This document shows, piece by piece, positions 10,601-19,500 of a stretch of 64,000 bases of DNA. The stretch spans positions 1 through 64,000 of the forward strand of contig OZ242308.1 of assembly GCA_965208015.1 (NCBI GenBank), given 5' to 3'. This stretch comes from Bin87 sp965208015. Lineage in GTDB: Bacteria; Chloroflexota; Dehalococcoidia; Lucifugimonadales; UBA3495. Position 1 is the first letter of the stretch; each line of letters begins with the position of its first letter. The notes under the pieces are model-generated. The model saw only the letters and a program-made list of their open reading frames with translations, had not been told where the DNA came from and did not search any database. The position numbers were made by a program, and so were the translations under genes.

Positions 10601-12673
10601 GGGCGATCCTTGCGTGGTCTGCCCGGCGTTGCTGAGCAGCACCACGCCCGTCCTGTGGGCCGGCCGGTCCGGCATGGGCAGCCGGTGAATCCTGGCGTCG
10701 CGGGTGGTGGAACCGCCGGCGTTCTCGAGGACGTACATCGTGGTATCGTCGGACCAGATGCCGTTGTAGCTGACGCCATGAATGGGCAGCCTGATGTCCT
10801 TGCGGTGGTCGCGGATGCCGTCCACCAGGGAGTAGGCGAAGATCAGGTAGATGCCCTGGTCCAGCACCCACATGGTTTCGCCATCGGACCAGATGTCCCG
10901 GACTTCGCCGTTGTCGCCGTGGAGGTTGATGTCCCGGGCGGCGTCGCGGCGGAAGTCGGACAGCCGGTAGGCGTAGAGCTTGTCGTCGTCGCTGTCGGCA
11001 ACCCACACCGTCGTCCCGTCGGACCAGAGACCCCGGGGCTCGGCGTTGTCGCCGTGCAGCGAGTAGTGGTTGGCGGTCAGCGACTTGTCGCCGAGGTTGT
11101 ACTGGAATACCCGGTCCTGGTCGGCGTCGGTCACGTAAACGTGGACGCCGTCGGACCAGATGCCCGCAGGCTGGCGGTTGCGCTCGCGGGAGGCATTGCT
11201 GAGCGTCCACTGCTCGTTCGTGTCCTGGCTTCCGTCGGACAGGCGGTAGGCATAGACCTGCGTGGAATTTTCCTCGCCCACCCACAGGGTCCTGCCGTCG
11301 GGGGACCAGATCCCGGTGGGATTGTCGTTCCTGGCGTTCAAGGTGACGTCTACGCCGGTGTCGGCGGTGGGGGCGGGCTCGGGGAGAGCAATCCGGACGG
11401 TCATGGTCAGGGGACGGGAGGATTGGAGACGCCAATCGTCGGCGCGGTTCCACAGGTAAGTCCTGTCTCCGATGCTCCATCCCGGCAGCGCGCCGTTGTC
11501 CTCGGCGCCGGAGTTCGCCAGAACCAGCCGCGGCCTGGTCCCGAATTCCACAAAATCCAACACAAAGAAGTAGGTGGTGTTGGGGCTCAGCACCGTGCCG
11601 TCCGGCGCGGTGAACCGCTTCACTCCCCCGCTTGTCAGGTCGCTCGCCTTGTTCAGGGCGAGCTCAAAGACGTCGGCGCTGGGGTTGCCGGTGATCGGGT
11701 CTTCTCCCAGCAGCCGCGCCGACACGTTGCCCGGCGAATTGGTGCCGGACTGGAAGGATACCTCGATGCTGCGCAGGGTGTAGCCTCCGGCCAGCCCGCC
11801 CGTCGTGAACGACTGCGCCCGGGCGGTCGAGGGGGACAGCTCCAGACGCGAGCCGCCCGCCCGGCCCCGGTTGCTCACCGCGGACGGGTCCACCACCAGG
11901 CCGTGCAGGGCCATCCGGAAGCGATTGGCGTTAGAGTCATCGCACGCGGCGCCGGCCAGGCAGCGATGTCCGATGCTCCAACCGGGCTGGCTGCCGCTGT
12001 CCAGGTTCGCGCTGGTGGTGATGTCAAGTTCGATGGCGGCGCTGGCGACCATGTACACCCAGTACGAGGTATCGGGCTGCAACTCCACGGGCTGCGAAAG
12101 GGTGAAGAGGATGTTCCCGCCAATCCAGGACTGCGGGGTGTTGAAGGTGGCCAGCGAGGAGGACGACGGGGCGCCGTTGCTGTCCGCGCGCAGCGTCACG
12201 GTCAACCGGACCGTCGCCTGCGCAGAGTCGGCCTGCAGCGTGACGCTGCTCAGGGTGTAGCCTTCAGCGTTGGGCCCGGTGGTGAACCGCTGCGCGTTCC
12301 AACTGGCGTCATTAACGTCCGAGCCGGAAGACTTGGTCTGCCCGGTGTTGCTGAGCAGCAGGGCGCCCGTGGGCGTCGGGGGCGTCGGGGTCGGCGTGGG
12401 CGTCGGGGTCGGCGTGGGCGTCGGGGTCGGCGTGGGCGTCGTGACCACCGTGCCCCGCAGGATAACTTGATAGATGACGTTCCCATAGCAGCCGTTTTGA
12501 TCGCAGGAACGCCCAACGCCCCAACCGGCCTGGCTGCTGCTGTCCACGGCCGAGCTACGGATAAATGGGATGCTAAAAGGGGGGGTGGCGACCATGTACA
12601 CCCAGTACTTGGTGTTCGGCCGCAATTTGACGGGCGTCGACAGGGTGAACACATTCGCCCTTCCGCTAGTCAA
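4676..12673 (-). CDS. Giant multi-domain surface protein A/B, C-terminal part
   Basis: 2,665-residue frame that begins in the middle of a beta-sandwich domain and is the continuation of 12666-16046 after a one-base shift. Approximate order: rest of a choice-of-anchor-like domain (1-85); a PT-rich linker (about 86-112); two or more further anchor-like domains; a six-bladed-propeller-like stretch of IWSDG/LWVG repeats (about 430-660); more anchor-like and fibronectin III domains; a PPC-like region; FN3 domains near 1600-1930; six Ig-like repeats of the PTISGTAQVGETLTAD type; and a roughly 105-residue C-terminal domain ending SNRSELTVSGP. The Ig repeats and the C-terminal domain recur in the other two giant proteins. 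No sortase motif or transmembrane anchor is visible. The inferred role is adhesion or surface display; binding partner unknown. The apparent start MTSGRA is an artefact of the frame break. Confidence 0.85.
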   Translation of the reverse strand: MTSGRANVFTLSTPVKLRPNTKYWVYMVATPPFSIPFIRSSAVDSSSQAGWGVGRSCDQNGCYGNVIYQVILRGTVVTTPTPTPTPTPTPTPTPTPTPPTPTGALLLSNTGQTKSSGSDVNDASWNAQRFTTGPNAEGYTLSSVTLQADSAQATVRLTVTLRADSNGAPSSSSLATFNTPQSWIGGNILFTLSQPVELQPDTSYWVYMVASAAIELDITTSANLDSGSQPGWSIGHRCLAGAACDDSNANRFRMALHGLVVDPSAVSNRGRAGGSRLELSPSTARAQSFTTGGLAGGYTLRSIEVSFQSGTNSPGNVSARLLGEDPITGNPSADVFELALNKASDLTSGGVKRFTAPDGTVLSPNTTYFFVLDFVEFGTRPRLVLANSGAEDNGALPGWSIGDRTYLWNRADDWRLQSSRPLTMTVRIALPEPAPTADTGVDVTLNARNDNPTGIWSPDGRTLWVGEENSTQVYAYRLSDGSQDTNEQWTLSNASRERNRQPAGIWSDGVHVYVTDADQDRVFQYNLGDKSLTANHYSLHGDNAEPRGLWSDGTTVWVADSDDDKLYAYRLSDFRRDAARDINLHGDNGEVRDIWSDGETMWVLDQGIYLIFAYSLVDGIRDHRKDIRLPIHGVSYNGIWSDDTTMYVLENAGGSTTRDARIHRLPMPDRPAHRTGVVLLSNAGQTTQGSPAFTESAWQAQQFTTGPSGELSLETVSIIGEASGSAVPGPMTLRTDNGSNRPSADILATFDPPLQWIAGENVFTLSSAVELEPDTKYWVRIALGQLTGSDSADWAYTVSASADTGSSPGWSFGRSCDVSECYATSYNQMVLRGPKPVLDPALLTNREHAYDGSVDIDDYQWVAQRFFAGDHPGGYLLTGVDLIGSAPHSAAPVTVTLRGDTTKEYTVPSGAGGTRTITRNEPSDVLATFSGPSEWIEGENRFTLSSPVWVQDWLGYWVHVETGTAGDAGLAFADSGVADRGSASWWRFSDVCSKVSGDTRASCGDNLTYKMTVRGSVRQPQPTAHLAVSSVDDGEVTLFWTTAETHGNQSEGWFIRRQVNGGPWSPWERAPGCVRGDCLHTVSGLTNGDAYAFQVAVRYENWRGDGWLMGPPSEVVYASPTATRDCEASVADVCEFTSTGSGSGRATGVIEHAGQTSGSITIVGKRQDYVFHQDIDWYRLRVRKGEHYRFLVTGAEQEGGALADPFIVGIYLNPDDLYIAGSANDDFNADNRYSQTNYLADGYGDTPDEEGGGPPTYDIYIAVSGAWGKREVGSYTLSYRRTSRVTAIGGEREVLLHWDRNSQFDSYRYKEAGGSFGAWTPLETTRLNDEGGRVAVYDHTVAGPDNDGDGEPDGLSRDTNYTFQLRRGALDANPVILQVATRDDCGAGNGTACEAVVGGEVTGVLKDSGTISSSIGTVSNVTPDKDRWKLTTVEGTIYHVFLRGSETPYGKLKDPEVNLASGGINPYITGPRTIKRTFLSRWRDLIDGSNRTSYLEFQASGTTAYIDVENQGPPELIVTIRPKPGGGNEYGLDFPANSYTLEVQAAPARVTDLALGVEDGQATLTWTPPDDHGSPIIGVKYRRLPHGLWEDIPHSYAGGVNERSYALTGLQNNQRYEYEITVQNMNFGLSCSPFNALCTPVSNSAAMTLSGISDPQPRGPRSLPGKAVFPPSAPKLSASASGSDRIELSWTATKPASASYDLLWSADGGDTWRTPEPPDDGIDRSYSHTGLTPETAHLYRVRGVNDDGPGGWSAPVAAITPPEPKYPPGAPGNLVAAAEGRNRIDLSWQASVPAATSYQVQYSTDGTTWKAVNPAHSGTSTYYIHNGRKAATTYHYRVRGVNDDGPGEWSAAEAATLTSVNSRSGRQPRDLRGEATAAGVALTWTAPQNAAAEVTGYQVSRWDVFNENHYRVIAETTGGAATTHTDANVEGGVYYSYRVKAIRGDELSGQSNYADVTAIAVTEAPAVNTPAANTPATGLPTISGTVQVGETLTADTSGISDDDGLDNARFSYQWQAGGADIAGATGSSYTLVDADAGKAVSVTVSFTDDAGHAESLTSAATTAVLPNTPATGLPTISGTAQVGETLTADTSGISDDDGLTNARFSYQWQADGSDIAGATGSSYTLVDADAGKAVSVTVSFTDDAGNAESLTSAETAAVAAKANTPATGLPIISGTAQVGETLTADTSGISDDDGLTNASFSYQWQADGSDIAGATNAAYTLVDDDAGKTVSVTVSFTDDAGNAESLTSAATAAVAARPNTPATGLPTISGTAQVAETLTADVSGIADADGLTNATFSYQWVANDGTSDADIAGATDSTYTLTFAEAEKTIRVRVSFTDDRGNAESLTSAATEAVSATSQQQANSPATGQPTISGTAQVGETLSVDTSGIADEDGLEAVSFAYQWAADGADITGATGSAYTLVDADEGRAISVQVSFTDDAGNAESLTSAATPAVAARPNTPATGQPTISGTAQVGETLTADVSGIADEDGLANATFTYQWLADDAQIAGATGSTYTLVDADEGKAVSVTVSFTDDAGNAESLTSAATVAVAGPPPEPLTASFSNGPSSHDGESVFTFDLRFSEEFSVSYKRLRDDAFIASGGDVTRAKRLERGSNIGWRIHVRPDGDGAVTIILPATTDCEATGAICAGDGRMLSNRSELTVSGP
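12384..12437 (-). repeat. 18-bp tandem repeat encoding Pro-Thr linker
   Basis: Three perfect units of GTCGGGGTCGGCGTGGGC with partial units either side. On the coding strand they give alternating Pro-Thr. Units are multiples of three, so copy-number change would lengthen or shorten the linker without breaking the frame. Confidence 0.85.
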
Positions 12674-15600
12674 GGCAGACGGGGGGGGTGAAGGTGGCCA
12701 GATCAGTGCCCGACGGCTGATTCGAGACGTCCGCGCGGAGCGACACGGTCACCGACGGCGTTCCCGAGAAGATGGCTGTTACCGAGACGCTGCTCAGGGT
12801 GTATCCGTCGGAATTTGACCCGGTGGTGAACTGCTGCGCGGCCCAATCGTAACTGCCAATATTATCAAGGTCGGCTCGCGTCAGCCCGTCGTTGCTGAGC
12901 AGCACGGTGCCCGAGGGCGGGGGCAGCGGCTTCACCGTGCCCCGCAGGATCATTTTATAGAAGGCGTCGGTGTGGCTGTTGGTTGAGTCGCGGGAACGCT
13001 CAACGCCCCAACCGGGCTGGCTGTTGCTGTCCACGGCCGAGCTGGCAGTATAAGGGATCAAAAAAGTTGTGGTGGAGACCATGTACACCCAGTACTTGGT
13101 GTTCGCCTGCAATTCGACGGGCGTCGACAGGGTGAACACATTCGCCCCTCCGCTAGTCCAGGACGACGGGAGGGTGAAGGTGGCCAGATCAGTGTCCGAA
13201 GGGCGGTTCGAGCCGTCGTCCTCGCGCAGCGACATGGTCACCGACGGCGTTCCCGAGAAAGTGGCGGTCACCGAGACGCTGCTCAGGGTGTATCCGGTGT
13301 TGTTGGACCCGGTGGTGAACTGCTGCGCGGCCCAAGAGAAGTTGTCAATATTTCTACTTGCTTCTGTTGTCTGCCCGTCGATGCTGAGCAGCACGGTGCC
13401 CGAGGGCGGGGGCGCGGGCAGCGTAGCGCTGGCCGAGGCGCTTGCGCCCCAGCCCTCGGAGTTCTTCGCCTGCACCTCAAAGTCGTAGGCGCTGCCTTTG
13501 GTCAAGCCGGTGACCGTGGCGGTCAACGTGGCGGCCGACACCTCGGTCCAGCTGCTCCAGTCAGTATCGGAGTTCAGCCTGTGCCGGTGGCGGTACATCG
13601 TGACCGCGCCGACGCCAACGTCGCTCGGCTCAGCCCAGCTCAGCGACACCTGGGCGTCGCCGGCGGTCGCGGTGAAACTCGCAGGCGCGCCGGGGACAGT
13701 GGAGGGCGTCACCATGCCGCGCAGGGCCATCTGGTAGGGCGCGGAGCCATAGCAATTGTCGGGGTCGCAGGCGAACCCCCATCTCCAACCGGTCTGGCTA
13801 TCGCTGTCCACCGTGTAGCTATTGCCAATCCCGACCTCAAAGTCGGCGGTGGCGGTCATGCGCACCCAGTAACTGGTATCCGCATCCAACTTGTACGGCG
13901 TCGACAGAGTGAACACATGCGTCCCATCGCTAACCCAGGTCGTCGGGGCGGTGAAGGTGACCAGATCAGTGTCCGAAATGCGGTTCGAGCCGTTGTCGGC
14001 GCGCAGCGACATGGTCACCGTCGGCGTTCCCGTGACACCGGCCGGCACCGAGACGCTGCTCAGCGTGTAACCGAGGGAGTTGGACCCGGTGGTGAACTGC
14101 TGCGCGAGCCAAACATGGTCGGAGACATCCTCATCAACTCTTTTCGGCTGCCCGGTGTTGCTGATCAGCACGGGGTAGGGCGTCACCGTGCCGCGCAGGG
14201 CAATCTGATAGGAAAAAGTGCTAAAGCAGTCATCGCTGTCGCAGACCTCCCCAAAGCTCCAACCGGCCTGGCTGCCGCTGTCCACGTTCGTACTTGCGGT
14301 GGCGCTCGGGTTGATGTCGGCGGTGGCGACCATGTACACCCGGTAACTGGTATTCGCATCCAACTCGACCGGCTCCGACAGGGTGAAGACATTGTCTCCC
14401 ACAATCCAGGACGACGGGTTGGCGAAGGTGGCCAGCGGGGTGGACGAAGGGCCTGCGCTGCCTTCCTCGTCCAGCGTCACGGTCATCGGCACCGTCGCCT
14501 GCGCGAGGCGGCTACTCAGCGCGATGCTGCTCAGGGTGTAACCGGCGGAGTTGGGCCCGGTGGTGAACTGCTGCGAGACCCAGTCCTTGTTGTTGACACT
14601 GTCGACGGACATGTGGGTCTGCCCGGTGTTGCTGAGCAGCAGGGGGTCGAGGGTCCGCGGCATCGGCAGCCGGTGAATCTGGGGGCTGCGGGTGGACCCG
14701 GCGGCATTCTCGATGACGTACATCGTGGTCCCGTCGGACCAGATGCTGTTGTAGTTGACGCCCTCAGAGTCCAGGTCGATGTCGAAGTTCTCCTCTCGGC
14801 TCCCGTCGGACAGGTCATAGGCGTAGATCACCTCGTCATCTCTGTCCAGCGCCCAGATGATTCTTCCGTCGCTCCAGATGCCACGGACTTCGCCGTTGTC
14901 GCTGTGGAGGTCGATGTCCTCGCCGCTGTCGCGGCTGAAGTCGGTCAGTCGGTAGGCGTAGAGCTTGTTGTCGTCGCTGTCGGAGATCCAGGCCGTCGTC
15001 CCGTCGGACCAGAGGCCCTGGCGCTTGCCGTTGTCGCTGTGCAGCGCGAGGTTGGCGCTGTCGTTATGCGACTTGCTGCTGAAGTCGTACCGGAACACCC
15101 GGTCGTGGTCGACGTCGGACACCCAGATGTGGGTGCCGTCGGAATGGAAGCCCGTGGGCTTGATGTTGTTGTCGCTGCCGCCCCCGGGGTTGGTGAGGGT
15201 CCATTGCTCAGCAGTCTTCGGGGCCCAGTCGGACAGGTCGTAGGCGTAGACCTGCTTTGAGGTCCACTGCCCCACCCACAGGGTATCGCCGTCGGGGGAC
15301 CACATGCCGATAGGGCTGGTGTGGGCGTCGACCAGCTCGCCTTCGTCGAGCGGGGGCACCACCGTGCCCTTGACCGCAATGCGGATCGATTCACCGTCGC
15401 TGTTCTCTGACCAGCTTCCTCCGCCGATCCTAACGTGAAAGACGTCTGCGATGGTCCAGCCCGTTGCTCCACCCGCGTCCTCGTTGTCGGAAGTGGTCGA
15501 ATCCAACCATAGAAATTCGTCGCCGGGTGACTCAATGAGGAGCGTGTACGTCGTGTTAGCGTCGAGCGTCGTATTGCTGGGGGCGGTGAAAGCGAGAGTT

Positions 15601-16046
15601 CCGGCCGCAAAACTGCCCGGTGCGGTCAGCGCCGTACAGGTGGAAGTTGGGTATCCCGAACCATCGACCGTACAGAGGGAGACTCTTGCATCGTCACCTT
15701 GAGGATCTTCCGAAACGATTTCGACGCTTGATAACGTGTAACCGGTCGAGTTGCTCCCGGTAGTGAACCGCTGCGCTCTAGGGTCGGCGCCACTAGTAGA
15801 GTCATCCCCGCCCTGGCCCACATTGCTGATCAGAGTGACGGTCTGCGCCTGCGCCTGCGCCTCGCCGGACGTGCCCAGCAGCCCACTCATGGCCAGCAGC
15901 AGCGCCGCCAGGAGGACGAAGAGCGGGGCGCGGAACGCCCGTCTGCGGAGGAGGGAGGAGAGGAGGCGGCCGCTCATGACGCCGCTCCCGGGAGGGCCAA
16001 AGTCGGGGGGGGGGGGGGGCACTGACGGGATCCGCGCGTTGGTCAT
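12666..16046 (-). CDS. Giant surface protein A/B, N-terminal part (frameshifted)
   Basis: Codes for the first 1,126 residues of the same protein as 4676-12673. I favour the ATG at 16046 because GAGGTG stands 9 nt upstream and the context is conserved at two sister genes. It gives MTNARIPSV, five prolines from a C15 run, DFG..., then a signal peptide from residue 24 (SGRLLSSLLRRRAFRAP, hydrophobic core, cleavage near QAQA). An alternative start is the internal ATG at 15977. Then follow an anchor-like domain, a propeller of LWVG/IWSDG repeats, anchor-like domains, an FN3 and more anchor-like domains. It breaks at ...ATFTPPVCLD-stop. Removing one C from the C8 run (12681-12688) restores SALTSGRANVFTL and fuses it to the downstream frame, giving about 3,790 residues. 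Confidence 0.85.
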   Translation of the reverse strand: MTNARIPSVPPPPPDFGPPGSGVMSGRLLSSLLRRRAFRAPLFVLLAALLLAMSGLLGTSGEAQAQAQTVTLISNVGQGGDDSTSGADPRAQRFTTGSNSTGYTLSSVEIVSEDPQGDDARVSLCTVDGSGYPTSTCTALTAPGSFAAGTLAFTAPSNTTLDANTTYTLLIESPGDEFLWLDSTTSDNEDAGGATGWTIADVFHVRIGGGSWSENSDGESIRIAVKGTVVPPLDEGELVDAHTSPIGMWSPDGDTLWVGQWTSKQVYAYDLSDWAPKTAEQWTLTNPGGGSDNNIKPTGFHSDGTHIWVSDVDHDRVFRYDFSSKSHNDSANLALHSDNGKRQGLWSDGTTAWISDSDDNKLYAYRLTDFSRDSGEDIDLHSDNGEVRGIWSDGRIIWALDRDDEVIYAYDLSDGSREENFDIDLDSEGVNYNSIWSDGTTMYVIENAAGSTRSPQIHRLPMPRTLDPLLLSNTGQTHMSVDSVNNKDWVSQQFTTGPNSAGYTLSSIALSSRLAQATVPMTVTLDEEGSAGPSSTPLATFANPSSWIVGDNVFTLSEPVELDANTSYRVYMVATADINPSATASTNVDSGSQAGWSFGEVCDSDDCFSTFSYQIALRGTVTPYPVLISNTGQPKRVDEDVSDHVWLAQQFTTGSNSLGYTLSSVSVPAGVTGTPTVTMSLRADNGSNRISDTDLVTFTAPTTWVSDGTHVFTLSTPYKLDADTSYWVRMTATADFEVGIGNSYTVDSDSQTGWRWGFACDPDNCYGSAPYQMALRGMVTPSTVPGAPASFTATAGDAQVSLSWAEPSDVGVGAVTMYRHRHRLNSDTDWSSWTEVSAATLTATVTGLTKGSAYDFEVQAKNSEGWGASASASATLPAPPPSGTVLLSIDGQTTEASRNIDNFSWAAQQFTTGSNNTGYTLSSVSVTATFSGTPSVTMSLREDDGSNRPSDTDLATFTLPSSWTSGGANVFTLSTPVELQANTKYWVYMVSTTTFLIPYTASSAVDSNSQPGWGVERSRDSTNSHTDAFYKMILRGTVKPLPPPSGTVLLSNDGLTRADLDNIGSYDWAAQQFTTGSNSDGYTLSSVSVTAIFSGTPSVTVSLRADVSNQPSGTDLATFTPPVCLD
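12681..12688 (-). repeat. C8 homopolymer at the frame break of gene A/B
   Basis: Eight G on the plus strand (C8 in the coding strand). A neighbouring paralogous domain copy near 13160 has no such run and reads through as LPSSWTSGGANVFTL. A C7 tract would rejoin the two halves of the gene. Confidence 0.8.
16005..16019 (-). repeat. C15 tract in codons 10-14 of gene B
   Basis: Fifteen G on the plus strand. On the coding strand they give five proline codons directly after MTNARIPSV. In this assembly the count keeps the upstream ATG in frame with the signal peptide, so this tract is in the ON state. Equivalent tracts lie at 37288-37302 and 42986-42995. Confidence 0.85.
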
Positions 16047-16262
16047 CGGACTTTACACCTCTGCTCTGTATTGATACGACTCCGCATGGACGCGGAGAAG
16101 CGCAGCAGCAGGTGGAGTCCCACTGCCCGAACCGCGCTGGCGCGCCGGTTGACTGCCCAGCGGAACTCTCCCCTCCACCGGGCAGCCGGCTTGCTATTAT
16201 ATCCAGAGGTGTATGTAGTTACTGTGTTATTTAGGCGTATTTTGCGTGCAATCTTATGGGGC
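16047..16262 (-). promoter_or_regulatory. Conserved 5' module of gene B
   Basis: Read on the minus strand. A 50-bp AT-rich core comes first (16212-16262, containing TTGCACGCAAAATACGCC). TATAAT follows (16196-16201), then a hairpin (CTGCCC...GGGCAG, 16153-16185), then CAGAGGTG 9 nt before the ATG at 16046. The interval from TATAAT to ATG is 150 nt and is kept in the modules at 37330 and 43017. No good -35 hexamer is visible, so the promoter may need an activator or another sigma factor. Confidence 0.7.
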
Positions 16263-16443
16263 GCGCCACGGGCTCGGTCGTCCGCTGACCGGGCCTCGGG
16301 TTGGCGAACCGGGATTGGGCGGACCCTGGCGACCGGCCCGCCAAATACCCAGCGGGTTGCCGTGCCGCCAGGCAGAGACCGCCGCGGCTCCGCCGGGCAG
16401 CCGGAGCGGGTGGTGGCGCTCCGGCGGCCTGGTTCTGGGATGC
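16263..16443. other. Spacer DNA between cassettes B and C
   Basis: No gene seen. GC-rich DNA that continues the similarity to sequences beyond the 5' modules at 37550 and 43233 (CGGGATTGGGCGGACC and GGGTTGCCGTG motifs), so the duplicated unit extends past the promoter. Confidence 0.6.
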
Positions 16444-16474
16444 AAAAGGGCCGGCGCTGCTATCGCGCCGGCCC
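16444..16474 (-). terminator. Rho-independent terminator of giant gene C
   Basis: GGGCCGGCGC-N7-GCGCCGGCCC (16448-16474) followed on the minus strand by TTTTGCAT. It lies about 30 nt after the stop of the 6,903-residue gene. It is the same stem as at 4620-4646. Confidence 0.85.
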
Positions 16475-16504
16475 GGTGATCCCGAGCTGACCTCCGACCT
16501 GGCC

Positions 16505-19500
16505 CTACGGCCCGCTGACGGTCAGCTCGCTGCGGTTGGACAGCATCCGCCCGTCTCCGGCGCAGATGGCGCCGTCGTCGTCGCAGTCGGTGGTCTCCGG
16601 AAGGATGATGCTCACCGCGCCGTCGCCGTCCGGCCGGACGTGGATCCGCCACCCGATGTTGCTGCCCCCCTCCAGCCGCTTGGCCCGGGTCACGTCGCCG
16701 CCGCTGGCAATGAAGGCCTGATCCCGCAGCCGCTTGTAGCTCACGCTGAACTCCTCACTGAAGTGCAGCTCGAAGGTGAAGAAGTTCTCACCGTCGTGGG
16801 ACGAGGGCCCGTTGGAGAAGCTGGCGGTCAGCGGCTCGGCCGGCGGGCCAGCAACGGCGGCCGTCGCCGCGCTGGTCAGCGACTCTTCGTTCCCCGCGTC
16901 GTCGGTGAAGGACACCGTTACGCTGACGGCCTTGCCCTCGTCGGCGTCGACAAGGGTATAAGTCGAGTCCGTCGCCCCGGCGATCTCGGCACCGTCGGTT
17001 TGCCACTGATAGCTGAAAGTAGCGTTGGTCAACCCATCCTCGTCGGCGATGCCGGAGGTGTCCGCGGTCAGCGTCTCGCTCACCTGGGCAGTGCCGCTGA
17101 TGGTGGGCGTTCCGGTGGCTGGGCTGTTGGGCATGGGCGCAACGGCCTCCGTCGCCGCGCTGGTGAGGGACTCGGCGTTGCCAGCGTCGTCGGTGAAGGA
17201 CACCGTTACACCAATTGCCTTGCCCGCGTCGGCGTCAACCAGGGTGTAGGTTGAGCCGGTTGCGCCGGCGATGTCCGCGCCGTCCGCCTGCCACTGGTAG
17301 GTGAACGACACGTTGTCCAGCCCGTCCTCGTCGGCGATGCCCGACGTGTCCGCCGTCAGCGTCTCTCCCACCTGGGCCGTGCCGCTGGTGGTCGGCGCTC
17401 CAGTCGCGGGGCTGTTGGGCTTCGCCTCCACCGCAGCCGTGGCCGCGCTGGTCAGCGACTCTTCGTTCCCCACGTCGTCGGTGAAGCTCACCGTGACGCT
17501 CACGGTCTTGCCCGCGTCGGCGTCGGCCAGGGTGTAGGTCGCGTCGGTGGCGTCCGCTATGTCAGCGCCGCCGGCCTGCCATTGGTAGCTGTACGAAACG
17601 TTGTCCAGCCCGTCCTCGTCTGAGATGCCCGAGGTGTCCGCGGTCAGCGTCTCGCCCACCTGGGCGGTCCCGCTGATGGTCGGCAGGCCGGTGGCCGGGG
17701 TGTTTTCTGCGGGCTCTGAAACCTGGGCCACACGAGCAATTCGCACCGGCAGCGTCTGGCCGTCCCCCCAATCCACATCCACGTCGTACCAGGTGAAGTT
17801 CGAGAAACTGCCCGACGCATCCGTAAAGGGAAGCTCGAGCTCGCCTATGTGCAGCACCAGGTCCTCGGTGTCCATGATGGCCGTCAGAAGCGAGAGGTCG
17901 ACCTGCCGGTCAGGCGTGTAGGACCACAGCCACTGCGCCTCGTGGTTGTCAGCGCTGACCTGGTTGGCGAACAGGTCAGCGCTTCCGGCGCCGATCGCGC
18001 CCGCCCCGTAATCCACCACCGTCATGTCGGCAGACCACAGAATCGTCGAGCCGGCCGGAAGTTCAGGCAGTTGCTTGGGCTTCGCCTCCACCGCAGCCGT
18101 GGCCGCGCTGGTCAACGACTCCCCGTTGCCCGCGTCGTCGGTGAAGGACACCGTTACGCTGATGGCCTTGCCCGCGTCGGCGTCGACAAGCGTGTACGTC
18201 GTGTCCGTGGCCCCGGATATGTCCGCGCCGTCGGCTGCCCACTGGTAGCCGAACGCCGCGTTGGTCAGCCCGTCCTCGTCGGCGATGCCGGACGCGTCGG
18301 CCGTCAGGGTCTCGCCCACCTGGGCCGTGCCGCTGGTGGTCGGCGCTCCAGTCGCGGGGCTGTTGGGCCTGGCCTCCACCGCAGCCGTGGCAGCGCTGGT
18401 CAGCGACTCCTCGTTGCCCGCGTCGTCGGTGAAGGACACCGTTACGCTGATGGCCTTGCCCTCGTCGGCGTCGACAAGGGTGTAGGTGGAGCCTGTGGCT
18501 CCCGCTATGTCCTCGCCGTCGGCTGCCCACTGGTAGCTGAACGTCGCGTTGGTCAGTCCGTCCTCGTCCGAGATGCCCGACGTGTCCACCGTCAGGGTCT
18601 CGCCCACCTGCGCCGTGCCGCTTATCGTCGGCAGGCCCGTCTCAGGCCGGGGTCGGGGGTCTCGATCCGACGGTCCCATGTCCTTGAGCTTGATCGTGTA
18701 GGCGCCCACGGCCTCGGGGTTGTCGGAGCCGACCGCGAAGTAGTGCACCCCGTCGGCGGGAGGATGCAGATCGACCGCGAACCAGTCGGCAGACCAGCTG
18801 ACCAGCAGGTTGCCGTTCGCGTCGTACACGCCGTAGAGGTTCACCTCGTACTCGCCGTCACGGTCCGCGGGGATCACCCGCACCCGCCAGCGGTGGCCAG
18901 CGGTCAGCTCGGCTCTGAACCAGTCCTTGTCGCCGGAGGTCTCGATCTCCCCGGCCAGCACCTCCCCGTCGGCCAGCGGCTGCGCGCTGTCGGGGGTGTC
19001 GCCGTAGTCGTCGACGACCGGCGCCGGTGCAGTCGGGGCGTCGCTCTTGGACGTCGGGGCGGCGTTCTTGGACGACACGCCGCCGTCCGAGCCGTCGCTG
19101 CGGGGCTGGGCGCCTGACTGGCCGCCCGCGCCGCTCTGGTCGGTCACTTTCACGTACCAGCGGGTGTCCCGGCCGGTCCACATGCCCCGTTCGCCGCCGC
19201 GCGATCCCGCTACCACGAAATGGGTCGTGCTGGTCGCAGTGAAGGTCTGACGGCTCGGATACGCCCCCGTGCTGTCCACCACGGCGCCGTCGGCATCGCG
19301 GATGCTCATAAGATGCGCCACCGTGCGGCAGTCATAGCAGCCGTACACGATGCTGCCCTTGACCCGCACCTCATAGCTGTTGCCCACCGTCAGGTTGGCG
19401 AACTTCACCCAGTCGCGGTCGAAGGGAAACTCCAGCCGGAACTGGTGGTACGAACCGTCAGCCGCAGCCGTCGCAGCAGTCGCGGCGCTCTCGACGGGCT

